DNA of 16,538 bases from Clostridia bacterium (lineage in GTDB: Bacteria; Bacillota_A; Clostridia; Christensenellales; Aristaeellaceae), in contig JAFRMB010000107.1 in NCBI GenBank assembly GCA_017430945.1, forward strand, positions 1 to 16,538. Reading direction: 5' to 3'. The position numbers and the translations under genes were made by a program. This document shows, one piece after another, positions 1 to 6,764 of this stretch. Position 1 is the stretch's first letter. Every line of letters starts with the position of its first letter. The notes beneath the pieces were generated by a model. The model saw only the letters and a program-made list of their open reading frames with translations. It was not told where the DNA came from and searched no databases.

Positions 1-395
1 CCTATCCGCACGGCGCCACCATGCCTGAGAAACATGGGATCCTCTTCCAGGTGAAAGTGCGTCGGGTCGCTGACGTCATAGAGGATGTCGACGGTTTTCC
101 CTACGGGATACTTCTCATGATCCATATAATTCCCGTATTCCAGGCGGTAATCCTGACCTTCAGCCGTGAACTCGATCACGGGTTTATAGTAGATGTTGCT
201 GCCTCCGTTTCTCCCTCTGCGCAAGACCTTCAGGACATGGTCGACGATGACGCCGGTCGTCCTGGTGTGTTCCGTGTCCTCCCTGAGCCTTGCCTCGCGC
301 CGGGATCGGATGCCCATGATCAGGAGGATCCAGCCCACGATCGAAAGCAGAGCGAAACTGAGCAGAAACGTGATTATACTTGCCATATCATTCAT
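1..395 (-). CDS. DUF3592-like membrane protein, C-terminus cut by the window edge
   Basis: An open frame on the minus strand begins at ATG 395 and runs off the left edge, giving at least 131 residues with no stop. The start of the protein has one clear hydrophobic helix (about residues 7-28, with LLSFALLSIVGWILLIMGI) followed by a basic stretch. After that comes a soluble domain that begins TTGVIVDHV and includes YKPVIEFTAEG and YPVGKTVDILYD. This layout, one helix then a small beta domain with a PVG..V.I.YD motif, is typical of DUF3592 proteins, which usually have a second helix near the C-terminus that would lie outside the window. The role of the family is unknown. ATG 386 is in frame and could be the start instead; no strong ribosome binding site decides between them. 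A good promoter lies just upstream. The family call is from memory of its pattern and was not searched. Confidence 0.7.
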   Translation of the reverse strand, partial: MNDMASIITFLLSFALLSIVGWILLIMGIRSRREARLREDTEHTRTTGVIVDHVLKVLRRGRNGGSNIYYKPVIEFTAEGQDYRLEYGNYMDHEKYPVGKTVDILYDVSDPTHFHLEEDPMFLRHGGAVRI

Positions 396-424
396 CCCGA
401 TCCGTTGTCGTACAGCCTGACATC

Positions 425-454
425 ATTATACCATGTCAACAGCGACACAGACAA
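425..454 (-). promoter_or_regulatory. Probable sigma-A promoter of the DUF3592-like gene
   Basis: Read on the minus strand, TTGTCT (454-449) is followed after 18 bases by TATAAT (430-425). The -10 is preceded by TGG, giving an extended -10 (TGGTATAAT). Transcription would begin near 418, leaving a leader of about 23 bases before ATG 395. A TTGACA also occurs at 439-434, but only 3 bases from this -10, so it cannot be its -35. Confidence 0.55.
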
Positions 455-503
455 GACCATTACAGCCTTTGCGATCATTCTTTAAAAAGCCTGATCATCG
501 TCA

Positions 504-532
504 TTCCCGCTCGATCCACTCTCTGTTATAAT
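504..532 (+). promoter_or_regulatory. Probable promoter of the small HTH regulator gene
   Basis: A perfect TATAAT at 527-532 is preceded by TGT, making an extended -10 (TGTTATAAT). The matching -35 position (504-509, TTCCCG, 17-base spacer) is weak, which is common for extended -10 promoters. Transcription would begin near 539, about 25 bases before the GTG start at 564. Confidence 0.55.
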
Positions 533-563
533 ACTTCCACCAACGAGCAGGGGAGGGGCTTTT

Positions 564-770
564 GTGCTCGTTCCATCATATAGACCGCTGTGGGATCTGC
601 TGGATGCCCGGGGAATGCTGCACAAGGATCTGCTGAGTTTCATCTCTCCGGCTGCACTCAAAAAGCTGCAGCATGCCGAAGCCGTGTGCCTGACGATCAT
701 CGGCAAGCTCTGCGAAGGGCTGGACGTCCCGATCAGCCGGATCGTTGAGATGGTCATGCCGGTAGAGTAG
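564..770 (+). CDS. Small XRE/Cro-type helix-turn-helix regulator (YozG-like)
   Basis: This 68-residue protein is almost entirely one helix-turn-helix domain of the Cro/CI type. It opens with SYRPLWDLLDARGMLHKDL, then has a turn and recognition region around ISPAALKKLQHAEAV, and ends with KLCEGLDVPISRIVEMV. This fits the compact YozG-like (HTH_26) proteins, whose usual form is YKPLW..L..KGM.KKDL and ...IC..L.C.I.DI.E. It is expected to bind DNA in the cytoplasm; its target is not visible. GTG 564 is chosen because a strong GGGGAGGGG ribosome binding site (550-558) lies five bases upstream and the family usually begins just before the conserved Tyr-x-Pro-Leu. It has its own promoter and is divergent from the membrane protein gene on its left, which it could control, though nothing shows this directly. 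Confidence 0.8.
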   Translation: MLVPSYRPLWDLLDARGMLHKDLLSFISPAALKKLQHAEAVCLTIIGKLCEGLDVPISRIVEMVMPVE

Positions 771-789
771 GGGGGGTGGCAGGGCTATT

Positions 790-820
790 CACGCCCGGAC
801 TTTGGGCGTGCCAGCTCTTT
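790..820 (+). terminator. Possible terminator after the HTH gene
   Basis: A 7-bp stem, CACGCCC (790-796) with GGGCGTG (804-810), encloses a 7-base loop 19 bases after the HTH stop codon. The following sequence CCAGCTCTTTAG is only weakly T-rich, so termination strength is uncertain. Confidence 0.35.
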
Positions 821-836
821 AGTGTTTGTCTCCCGA

Positions 837-1082
837 TCAGCAGGGCTTTTCTACACCGGATTTTCTCCCTGAGTCCTCCCGCTTCTTCCGCGCCCAGGCG
901 ATCTGATATGCGATCCGGGCTTTCGTTTTGCACTCATCGCAGCAGTCCTTGGTACTGGTTTTGTCGTCTTCAGATTTGGGTTGCCGCATACGACGCATTT
1001 TCTCGCCTGAATAATATCCCGCGACGGCGGCGATAATTATCCCTGCAACGCTTGAGCTGCAGTGCTGCTCTTCGGGGGTCAT
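837..1082 (-). CDS. Possible small membrane protein with a cysteine cluster (unknown function)
   Basis: I do not recognise this 81-residue frame. It begins MTPEEQHCSSS and has one short hydrophobic segment (about 12-24, VAGIIIAAVAGYY). A long, very charged tail follows, containing the cluster CCDEC near residues 47-51 and a basic stretch ARKKREDSGRK. The pattern of one membrane helix with a charged cytoplasmic tail is protein-like. Purine-rich AAAAGGA lies just before ATG 1082, but only two bases separate it from the start, which is closer than usual, and no convincing promoter is seen upstream. It lies convergent to the HTH gene and divergent from the peptidoglycan-binding gene. It may be a real orphan gene or a chance frame; a plus-strand frame over the same stretch looks less protein-like. 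Confidence 0.45.
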   Translation of the reverse strand: MTPEEQHCSSSVAGIIIAAVAGYYSGEKMRRMRQPKSEDDKTSTKDCCDECKTKARIAYQIAWARKKREDSGRKSGVEKPC

Positions 1083-1229
1083 GGTCCTTTTCTTTCGCTC
1101 GGATCCCCGGCCCGGGACGGATACACGACCGGGTAAGAACGACAGCCACTGCCCCGGCGATTCAAAATGGGAAGCCCTTCGCGTCCGGACCCTTCATCAC
1201 ATCAGGGCGCGGGGGATGGGACGGGGATA

Positions 1230-1258
1230 TTGATGCAGACTGAAATATGTGATATAAT
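1230..1258 (+). promoter_or_regulatory. Strong sigma-A promoter of the peptidoglycan-binding protein gene
   Basis: TTGATG (1230-1235) and a perfect TATAAT (1253-1258) are separated by exactly 17 bases. TGA directly precedes the -10, forming an extended -10 element. The expected start point is near 1265, followed by a GGAGG ribosome binding site (1284-1288) and ATG 1298. Confidence 0.75.
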
Positions 1259-1297
1259 CACGCCAAGATCTCGCAGGAGAAACGGAGGCAGCAGAAG

Positions 1298-2272
1298 ATG
1301 AAAGGCAGGATGCGCTTTCGAACGGCCGTCAGAACACTCGCCGCGCTGCTGGCGATCATGGTCGCAACGGCGCCGCTGGCTTTTGCCGCGGAGTACAGGG
1401 ATAAGGCGACGGTGAAAAAGGTCCAGCAGGCGCTGAACGACCTCGGATACGACTGCGGGACGCCTGACGGCTCCAGCGGTAAAAAGACCCGGAAGGCCAT
1501 CGAAGGCTTTCAGGAGGCGGAAGGGCTGAAAGTCACAGGCGCGATCGACGATCAGCTTTGGGCGGCGTTGGGCCTGTATGAGGCGCGGGAGGCCCGAATC
1601 ACGCTTGATCCCCGCCTGCCCAAGCTCGACCGGGACTACTGCATGCAGCATCATCACATATGGGCCGGCTGCGTGTTCTATGACGCCATGCTGAAGCTGC
1701 TGGATGCGGGCATACTTGAGGCAGATCCCAAGAAGGGCGAATACCCGCTCAGGAAGAATCTTAAGGGTGCATTTCCGATGATCTTCAAGGACAAGCGAGA
1801 GGGCAAAAAGCTCACCGATACCAGATTCAGCCTTGGTCCGGGCCGGTACATGATCTGCAGGGAGAACACCAGATCGAGCTATTCCAACGAAGAGATCAGG
1901 CTCATGCACGTTTTCAACTCATACAGGGTGCTTAAAAGCGGCGGCCTGGGTTATACGGACGAAAAGGGGACGACCAGCGAGATCCTGGAGGGCGCGGTGG
2001 ACCGCTCCCGTTTGACTACAGACATCGACGCGTGCGACTATATCATCATCATGGGTGGCTATGAGTCTCTCTCAGATGAGGACTACTATATCCACAATAT
2101 AGACCGCTTCGGCATGACCATGATCGTATTCGTCATCGACGCCCGGGACATGACCTGTCTGCACATCGAATGCGTGTCGACCGATCTGCCGGGTTCTCCC
2201 GCCCGCGACAACGTCGGCGCAATGGATTATCCGTCGGCGGAGGCCTACATCGCGAAGCTGCTGAAAGGGTAA
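1298..2272 (+). CDS. Exported protein with N-terminal peptidoglycan-binding domain and unassigned C-terminal domain
   Basis: The 324-residue product begins with a basic, hydrophobic signal peptide (about 1-30, ending LAFA before AEYRDK), so it should be exported. Residues about 37-92 form a PG_binding_1 domain: VQQALNDLGY, then PDGSSGKKTRKAIEGFQ, then the repeat end VTGAIDDQLWAALG. This domain binds peptidoglycan non-covalently. The remaining 230 residues are not recognised. They contain a His-rich patch (MQHHHIW), a hydrophobic strand YIIIMGGYES and another, TMIVFVIDAR, suggesting a folded alpha/beta domain. No catalytic motif of amidases, L,D-transpeptidases or NlpC/P60 enzymes is seen. The start is supported by GGAGG nine bases upstream and by a consensus promoter. 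It appears to be a single-gene unit. Confidence 0.85.
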   Translation: MKGRMRFRTAVRTLAALLAIMVATAPLAFAAEYRDKATVKKVQQALNDLGYDCGTPDGSSGKKTRKAIEGFQEAEGLKVTGAIDDQLWAALGLYEAREARITLDPRLPKLDRDYCMQHHHIWAGCVFYDAMLKLLDAGILEADPKKGEYPLRKNLKGAFPMIFKDKREGKKLTDTRFSLGPGRYMICRENTRSSYSNEEIRLMHVFNSYRVLKSGGLGYTDEKGTTSEILEGAVDRSRLTTDIDACDYIIIMGGYESLSDEDYYIHNIDRFGMTMIVFVIDARDMTCLHIECVSTDLPGSPARDNVGAMDYPSAEAYIAKLLKG

Positions 2273-2316
2273 AGGGGAAATGTGCCCTGCAAGGGGCCGG
2301 AGCGTGCCGAAAGGGC

Positions 2317-2344
2317 TTGCTGATGATAGAATATGTGTTATTCT
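2317..2344 (+). promoter_or_regulatory. Possible promoter of the two-helix membrane protein gene
   Basis: TTGCTG (2317-2322) and TATTCT (2339-2344) are 16 bases apart, and the -10 is preceded by TGT (extended -10). The start point would be near 2351, leaving a leader of about 86 bases that carries the dyad at 2392-2408. Confidence 0.35.
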
Positions 2345-2391
2345 TGCAGAAAGAATTGCCTGCGCAACTGCTTTGAAGGATCGGCGCAGAG

Positions 2392-2408
2392 TGAACACAT
2401 CGTGTTCA
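2392..2408. promoter_or_regulatory. Perfect 7-3-7 inverted repeat upstream of the membrane protein gene
   Basis: TGAACAC (2392-2398) and GTGTTCA (2402-2408) are perfect inverted copies around ATC. The dyad ends 28 bases before ATG 2437. It has no T-run after it, so it looks more like an operator or a leader hairpin than a terminator. No regulator can be assigned. Confidence 0.4.
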
Positions 2409-2436
2409 AAACAGACATGAAAGCTCGTGATCGATA

Positions 2437-2853
2437 ATGCATACCGAAAGAACTTTCCTCAGTATCTTGATAGGCGTTGCCGTTGTCGGTTTTCTTTTTG
2501 TGGTCTGGGCTCTGGCTCGCCCTCATACGACCGGTATCGTGACATCCGTGGGTCACATAGGTACGACGACACACACCTCAGGAAGAGGCGTCCACAGGCA
2601 TATCCGAAGAGGTTATGCGGCTGATGTCAAAGTGCGCGCAAAGGATACCGGAGAAGTTGTGACGGTCTACTATCGCGTTGGCAAAAAGGAAAGCATACCT
2701 GCAGTGGGGGACGAGATCGAATTCGCGAAATACGCGCTTACCGGGAATGGCCCGTATCCGGAGAAGTGGGCGGTCAAGCTGGGCATGATCATGCTGGCCC
2801 TGGACGCGATCGTGTTTATCGCATATCTGATCGTGCATCAAAGGAAAACCTGA
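2437..2853 (+). CDS. Two-helix membrane protein with a small soluble domain, DUF3592-like layout
   Basis: The 138-residue product has a hydrophobic helix near the start (about 7-27, ILIGVAVVGFLFVVWALA) and another near the end (about 115-133). Between them lies a beta-rich domain: TGIVTSVGHIG, then ADVKVRAKDTGEVVTVYYRVG, then IPAVGDEIEFAKY. The helix-domain-helix layout, the TGIV opening of the domain and the P.VGD.I.F pattern resemble the DUF3592-like protein at the left edge, so the two may be distant relatives. The function is unknown. ATG 2437 gives the only start that leaves the first helix intact, but the ribosome binding site is weak. The gene is convergent with the ten-gene operon, from which it is separated by a strong hairpin. 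Confidence 0.7.
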   Translation: MHTERTFLSILIGVAVVGFLFVVWALARPHTTGIVTSVGHIGTTTHTSGRGVHRHIRRGYAADVKVRAKDTGEVVTVYYRVGKKESIPAVGDEIEFAKYALTGNGPYPEKWAVKLGMIMLALDAIVFIAYLIVHQRKT

Positions 2854-3117
2854 TCAGCCGGAATGGGAGCGTGAACAGGCCGGTCATCGCGCCGGGTTGG
2901 CGGCATCTGGAATATGCATGCGGGCCTCTTTTCGCGAGCCAGAATTCGCTGCAGACGGCGTCGCGGTCGAGCGTCCTTTTTCTGTTTCAGAGTATGATGT
3001 CGCGCGGTGTCTGGCCGATCACAGGCCAGGGCAGTGTGCCCTGGCCTGTTACACGGCGGTTCAGTCCCTTGCTGCCGGTCGAACCGTGGGACCGTTCAGA
3101 TGACTCCGCAGTGAGCC
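2854..3117. other. Intergenic stretch between convergent genes
   Basis: This 264-base gap separates the two-helix protein gene from the end of the operon. I see no convincing gene in it. Its only clear element is the 13-bp hairpin at 3021-3049. A weak GACG/CGTC stem followed by CTTTTTCTGTTT near 2953-2986 could help end plus-strand transcripts. Confidence 0.5.
3021..3049. terminator. 13-bp perfect hairpin at the end of the operon, probable terminator
   Basis: ACAGGCCAGGGCA (3021-3033) pairs perfectly with TGCCCTGGCCTGT (3037-3049) around a 3-base loop. It lies about 70 bases beyond the last operon gene and between two convergent genes, where a two-way terminator is expected. There is no U-tract on either strand, so it may act as a Rho-dependent or RNA-protecting structure rather than a classic intrinsic terminator. 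Confidence 0.55.
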
Positions 3118-4809
3118 TTAACCATCTGTCGGGAAGACGATGTACGAACCGTCCCTGCCGCCTAGGAACAGCGTTTGTTCGGCCACCTTTGTATCCTTTT
3201 GCAGGGACCATATGCCTGCGTGGTTGCTGTGTATGGCGTATTCCGGGAAGTTTGACGAAGAAACGTCCAGCCGTATACGCGAGCCCTTCGGGATCGTCCA
3301 CGCGATGTTCCACGAATCCACCGTGATGTCCACGCGCTCGCCGGGACGATACTCTACGCGTCGCGGCGCGCCGTTTCGATAGCCGAGCGTCGTTATGCCG
3401 TTGCGGATATGGTACGCCTTGCCATCCGGCATGACCTCCATGAGCTTGAAGGTGAAAGCGGTATCCTCCGCGTCACTTGCCACCGAAAGACAGAGCCTCA
3501 CGTTTCCGTAGATCGGCAGATCGGCCTGAAGCGGTTCAGACACGAAGCTGATCACATCCTCGCGCGGGTCCACATCCGGCTGCAGCAGGCTGCCCTGATG
3601 CTCCTTCGAGTGGAGCAGCGACTCGGCCCCGTGCGTCATGACGGGATTTTGGGGATCGTAATCGTACTTGACCTCGCCCGGCTGAGCCTCCGGGGACAGG
3701 CTCAGCGTCCCTACGCCGTTTTCATCACGCGCACCGAGGTACAGCCTGAGTTCCCCGCTCGAGGTCAACGACGTGTCGCTCGTGGTCATCCAGCGGTCTT
3801 CGCCTATGACATAAGCCTCCACGCGACCTTCGGGCAGCAGACCGCGGCAGAGTATACGCTCAAACCAGTCGAATGCCTGCAATTCGTCGTTGTTTTCAAA
3901 GTGTCTGCCATTCGCTGCGTGGCCGTCTACGACGACTTCGAAACTGTGGTTCCACGCGCCGATCCTGAGCACGCTCATGCGCTTTGTCGCATCCGGCAGC
4001 GCGCGATAGGTCTCTATGGCAGAGGCAAAATGATGATCATACCAGCCCTCGCCTATGAACACCGGACGGTCAACGCGCGTGGGGATCGCCTTCATCATGC
4101 CCCACAGATCGGTATTCCAGTAGGGGTCCTGCGGGTCCGTGCTCGTGATCCATTTGCGATACCAGTCGAGCCTTCCGCCCCACATGGCGTCGTCGACCTC
4201 GACCTGCGGCATGTACCGCGCTGAGGCGATGTAATCCGCGGTCACCGGGAATCCGGCGTTCTCCATCGCCCACGAGGTCAATACGTCCTGACGGAACAGG
4301 CCGTCGCGGTAGGCCGACACATGGCGGAAAGTGCCGTAGTGCGTCAAATAAAAGGTTTTGACCTTTTCAGGTGCGATGTCGGCGAGCACCCAGCCCGTGA
4401 ACGCGAGATAAGAGCATCCCAGATATCCGATATTGCCGGCCCATGACTGATCACTGAGCCAGTTCAGGAAACACATGCCGTCCGAACGCTCATGCACATT
4501 TGGCTCCCACACACCCTCCGATCCACCGGTACCGCGGCAGTACTGGTAGACAAAGGCCATGCCGCGCGCACAGAATTCTTCTGCCCGGGCCCGGTAGATG
4601 TGGTCAGCCTGGATGTAGCAGCTGCGCATGACGACCACCGGCACGGCGCCGTCTGTCTCGGGGCGGTAGACGACTGTCCGCAGGCGAACGCCGTCTTCAC
4701 ATGGCAGCAGTATCTCCTCCGGCTTGCGGACTGCGTAAGCGGGGATGACAGAGCACCGTTCGAACAGCGTATGGATGGCTTTGGATTCGGCGATCTGCAG
4801 TTCAGTCAT
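3118..4809 (-). CDS. CocE/NonD family (S15, X-Pro dipeptidyl-peptidase-like) serine hydrolase
   Basis: The 563-residue protein has the alpha/beta-hydrolase core of the CocE/NonD and X-Pro dipeptidyl-peptidase family. The likely triad is Ser133 in GYLGCSYLAF, Asp258 in GEGWYDHH and His288 in GAWNHSF. The RGTGGSEG strand-turn (92-99) is also typical. Residues from about 330 form the C-terminal jelly-roll domain (PepX_C), with YDPQNPVMTHG as a landmark. Family members cut X-Pro dipeptides, acyl esters (cocaine) or acyl amides, so the substrate cannot be named. The usual G-x-S-Y-x-G ends in Ala136 here instead of Gly. There is no signal peptide, so it acts on imported substrate in the cytoplasm. 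It is the last gene of the operon, 19 bases after the ATPase gene, with AAGGAG nine bases before ATG 4809. It probably performs the first chemical step after import. Confidence 0.88.
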   Translation of the reverse strand: MTELQIAESKAIHTLFERCSVIPAYAVRKPEEILLPCEDGVRLRTVVYRPETDGAVPVVVMRSCYIQADHIYRARAEEFCARGMAFVYQYCRGTGGSEGVWEPNVHERSDGMCFLNWLSDQSWAGNIGYLGCSYLAFTGWVLADIAPEKVKTFYLTHYGTFRHVSAYRDGLFRQDVLTSWAMENAGFPVTADYIASARYMPQVEVDDAMWGGRLDWYRKWITSTDPQDPYWNTDLWGMMKAIPTRVDRPVFIGEGWYDHHFASAIETYRALPDATKRMSVLRIGAWNHSFEVVVDGHAANGRHFENNDELQAFDWFERILCRGLLPEGRVEAYVIGEDRWMTTSDTSLTSSGELRLYLGARDENGVGTLSLSPEAQPGEVKYDYDPQNPVMTHGAESLLHSKEHQGSLLQPDVDPREDVISFVSEPLQADLPIYGNVRLCLSVASDAEDTAFTFKLMEVMPDGKAYHIRNGITTLGYRNGAPRRVEYRPGERVDITVDSWNIAWTIPKGSRIRLDVSSSNFPEYAIHSNHAGIWSLQKDTKVAEQTLFLGGRDGSYIVFPTDG

Positions 4810-4828
4810 CGTTTATCACTCCTTAGTG

Positions 4829-5779
4829 TCAGAACAGAAGGCAGGATACGAAGTGCCCGGGCTCGACTTCCTTGAGGGGTATGTCGGTCCCTGTACAGTC
4901 CGGCTTGGCATACGGGCAGCGTACCGCGAAGCGGCAGCCCGGCTTGGGCTCGATCGGGCTGGTCAGCTCGCCGCGCATGACCTTGGAAGAGATGCGCCTG
5001 CCGCGAAGGTTCGGAACGGGCACGGCGTCGAGCAGGCCCTGGGTATAGGGATGCATTGGCGACGCGAACAGCTGCTTCGTCGTCGTGTATTCGACACATT
5101 GGCCCAGATACATGACCATGATATCATGGCTGATGTGTTTGACGACGCTCAGGTCATGCGTGATGAACATATAGGTGAGCTTGTGCTCGTCCTGAAGATC
5201 CATCAGCAGGTTCAGTATCTGCGCCTGGATCGACACGTCGAGCGCGGAGACGGGTTCGTCACAGACGATGAATTCCGGGTTCATCGCCAGCGCTCTGCCG
5301 ATCCCTATGCGCTGACGCCGCCCACCGTCGAGCTCGTGCGAATACGAATCCGCGTATCTCTGTGCGAGGCCGACCGTCTCCATCAGCTGGGACGTGCGGG
5401 CTTCGTATTCCTGCTGGGTCTTGCAGACCTTATACATCTCCAGAGGCTCGCCTACCATGCTGCGCACCGTTCGGCGGGGGTCCAGCGAGCCTGAAGGATC
5501 CTGGAAGATCATCTGTATGTTCTTGCGCAGCTCTCTGAGGTCCTTCGGTGAAATATTCGTGATGTCCTTGCCCTTGTAGAAGATGCTGCCCGAGGTCGAA
5601 TCCAACAGGTGCAGCAGCAGACGTCCCAGCGTCGACTTGCCACAGCCGGATTCGCCGACCACGCCCAGCGTTTTGCCCGCCTCGATCCTGAACGTGACGC
5701 CATCAACCGCGTGCAGCATGCCCTTGGGGGTCTTGAAGTATTTCTTGAGGTCTCTCGTTTCGATCAATGCTTCACTCAC
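4829..5779 (-). CDS. Peptide-type ABC importer, ATP-binding subunit (DppF/OppF-like)
   Basis: This is the second ATPase of the importer and powers uptake at the inner face of the membrane together with the preceding ATPase. Numbered from the upstream GTG at 5788, Walker A is GESGCGKST (45-53), the Q-loop is at Gln96, Walker B is FIVCDE (173-178), and the H-loop is His211. The signature is LDGGRRQR (153-160), with Asp in place of the usual Ser. The end carries the oligopeptide-transporter C-terminal region with Cys285, Cys291, Cys298 and Cys316. A start at GTG 5788 would overlap its own GGAGG (5788-5792), so GTG 5779, eight bases downstream of that site, is preferred (316 residues, beginning [15 protein letters not shown]). 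The gene overlaps the end of the preceding ATPase gene by 8 bases, a sign of translational coupling. Confidence 0.93.
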   Translation of the reverse strand: MSEALIETRDLKKYFKTPKGMLHAVDGVTFRIEAGKTLGVVGESGCGKSTLGRLLLHLLDSTSGSIFYKGKDITNISPKDLRELRKNIQMIFQDPSGSLDPRRTVRSMVGEPLEMYKVCKTQQEYEARTSQLMETVGLAQRYADSYSHELDGGRRQRIGIGRALAMNPEFIVCDEPVSALDVSIQAQILNLLMDLQDEHKLTYMFITHDLSVVKHISHDIMVMYLGQCVEYTTTKQLFASPMHPYTQGLLDAVPVPNLRGRRISSKVMRGELTSPIEPKPGCRFAVRCPYAKPDCTGTDIPLKEVEPGHFVSCLLF

Positions 5780-6764
5780 CTTCAACACCTCCGTTCCGAA
5801 GGATCCTGCGATGGCAGCGGATCATGTGTCCCGGATTGATCTCCTGCATGGAAGGATGCGCATCGCAGCCATCACACGCATACTTACAGCGGGGCTTGAA
5901 CTGGCAGCCGGACGGCTTCACCGTCGGATCCGGCATCATGCCGTCGATGGTCTCTAGGCGATCGCTCTCCACGTCGAGGTTCGGTATGGCGTTGAGCAGG
6001 CCCTTGGTGTAAGGATGCAGATACGGGCCTTCGAAGATGTCTTCGACGCTTCCGACCTCGACTGCCTCGCCGCCGTACATGACCATGACCTTCTTGCAGG
6101 TCTGCGCCACGACGCCGAAATCGTGTGTGACGAGTATCATGGCGGTGTTCAGGCGCTCCTGAAGCTCATGGATCAGCGCGAGCATCTGCGCCTGTATGGT
6201 CACGTCGAGCGCCGTCGTCGGCTCGTCCGCGAGAATCAGCTTGGGTTCGCACGCCAGCGCGATGGCGATGACGATGCGCTGCTTCATGCCGCCTGAGAAC
6301 TCATGCGGATAATTCTTTTTGCGGAAGGCCTCGATGCCCACGAGCTCCATCATCTGATCGACGCGCGCCTCGACCTCGGCCTTTTTCATGGCCGGGTTGT
6401 GCGTCCGTATGACCTCGCCGATCTGATCGCCGACGGTCATGACCGGATTGAGCGCAGACATGGGCTCCTGAAAGATCATGCAGACCTCTTTGCCGCGGAT
6501 GTTGCGCATGACAGATTCGGGCGCGCCCAGGATATCCCGGCCCTCGAGCGTGATGCTGCCCGAAGGGATCTTGCTTACGTCGTCCGGAAGGATCCTCAAT
6601 ATCGCCTTGCACAGCGTCGTCTTGCCCGCACCGGTCTCGCCGACCAGGCCCAGCGTATCACCGTGTTCGAGCTTCAGATCGATGCCGTTGACGGCGTAGA
6701 CCATCGCCAGCTCCGTATCGAACTCGACCCGAAGGTCTTTGACCTCAAGTAGCAGCTTGTCCAT
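5772..6764 (-). CDS. Peptide-type ABC importer, ATP-binding subunit (DppD/OppD-like)
   Basis: The 330-residue protein is the first ATPase of the importer. Walker A is GETGAGKTT (42-50), the Q-loop is Gln99, the ABC signature is FSGGMKQR (156-163), Walker B ends LILADE (176-181), and the H-loop is His214. All are intact, including the SGG of the signature. The C-terminal region, specific to peptide and nickel importers, has [10 protein letters not shown] and further cysteines (287, 293, 297, 300, 317). Similar cysteines hold an iron-sulfur cluster in the mycobacterial dipeptide importer as I recall it; whether one forms here is not known. ATG 6764 has GGAGG six bases upstream. The gene overlaps the preceding permease gene by 20 bases and the next ATPase gene by 8, so it is part of one coupled unit. 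Confidence 0.94.
   Translation of the reverse strand: MDKLLLEVKDLRVEFDTELAMVYAVNGIDLKLEHGDTLGLVGETGAGKTTLCKAILRILPDDVSKIPSGSITLEGRDILGAPESVMRNIRGKEVCMIFQEPMSALNPVMTVGDQIGEVIRTHNPAMKKAEVEARVDQMMELVGIEAFRKKNYPHEFSGGMKQRIVIAIALACEPKLILADEPTTALDVTIQAQMLALIHELQERLNTAMILVTHDFGVVAQTCKKVMVMYGGEAVEVGSVEDIFEGPYLHPYTKGLLNAIPNLDVESDRLETIDGMMPDPTVKPSGCQFKPRCKYACDGCDAHPSMQEINPGHMIRCHRRILRNGGVEGE
5788..5792 (-). promoter_or_regulatory. Ribosome binding site that decides the DppF-like start
   Basis: GGAGG on the minus strand (CCTCC on the plus strand) lies eight bases before GTG 5779 and directly abuts GTG 5788. The spacing makes 5779 the workable start. Confidence 0.65.

Noticed and set aside
434..439. TTGACA on the minus strand near the DUF3592-like promoter taken as its -35
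   Set aside because: It is only three bases from the TATAAT, so it cannot be the -35 of that promoter, and no good -10 lies 17 bases downstream of it.
21..485. A plus-strand frame of 154 codons at the left edge
   Set aside because: The minus-strand frame over the same stretch has a membrane helix, DUF3592-like motifs and a promoter, so this is its shadow.
1202..1909. A 235-codon minus-strand frame opposite the peptidoglycan-binding gene
   Set aside because: The plus-strand gene has a promoter, ribosome binding site, signal peptide and domain; the minus-strand frame has none.
4829..5099. CRISPR array, transposon or phage explanation for any part of the window
   Set aside because: No regularly spaced repeats, transposase, integrase or terminal inverted repeats were seen anywhere; gene content is metabolic and regulatory.
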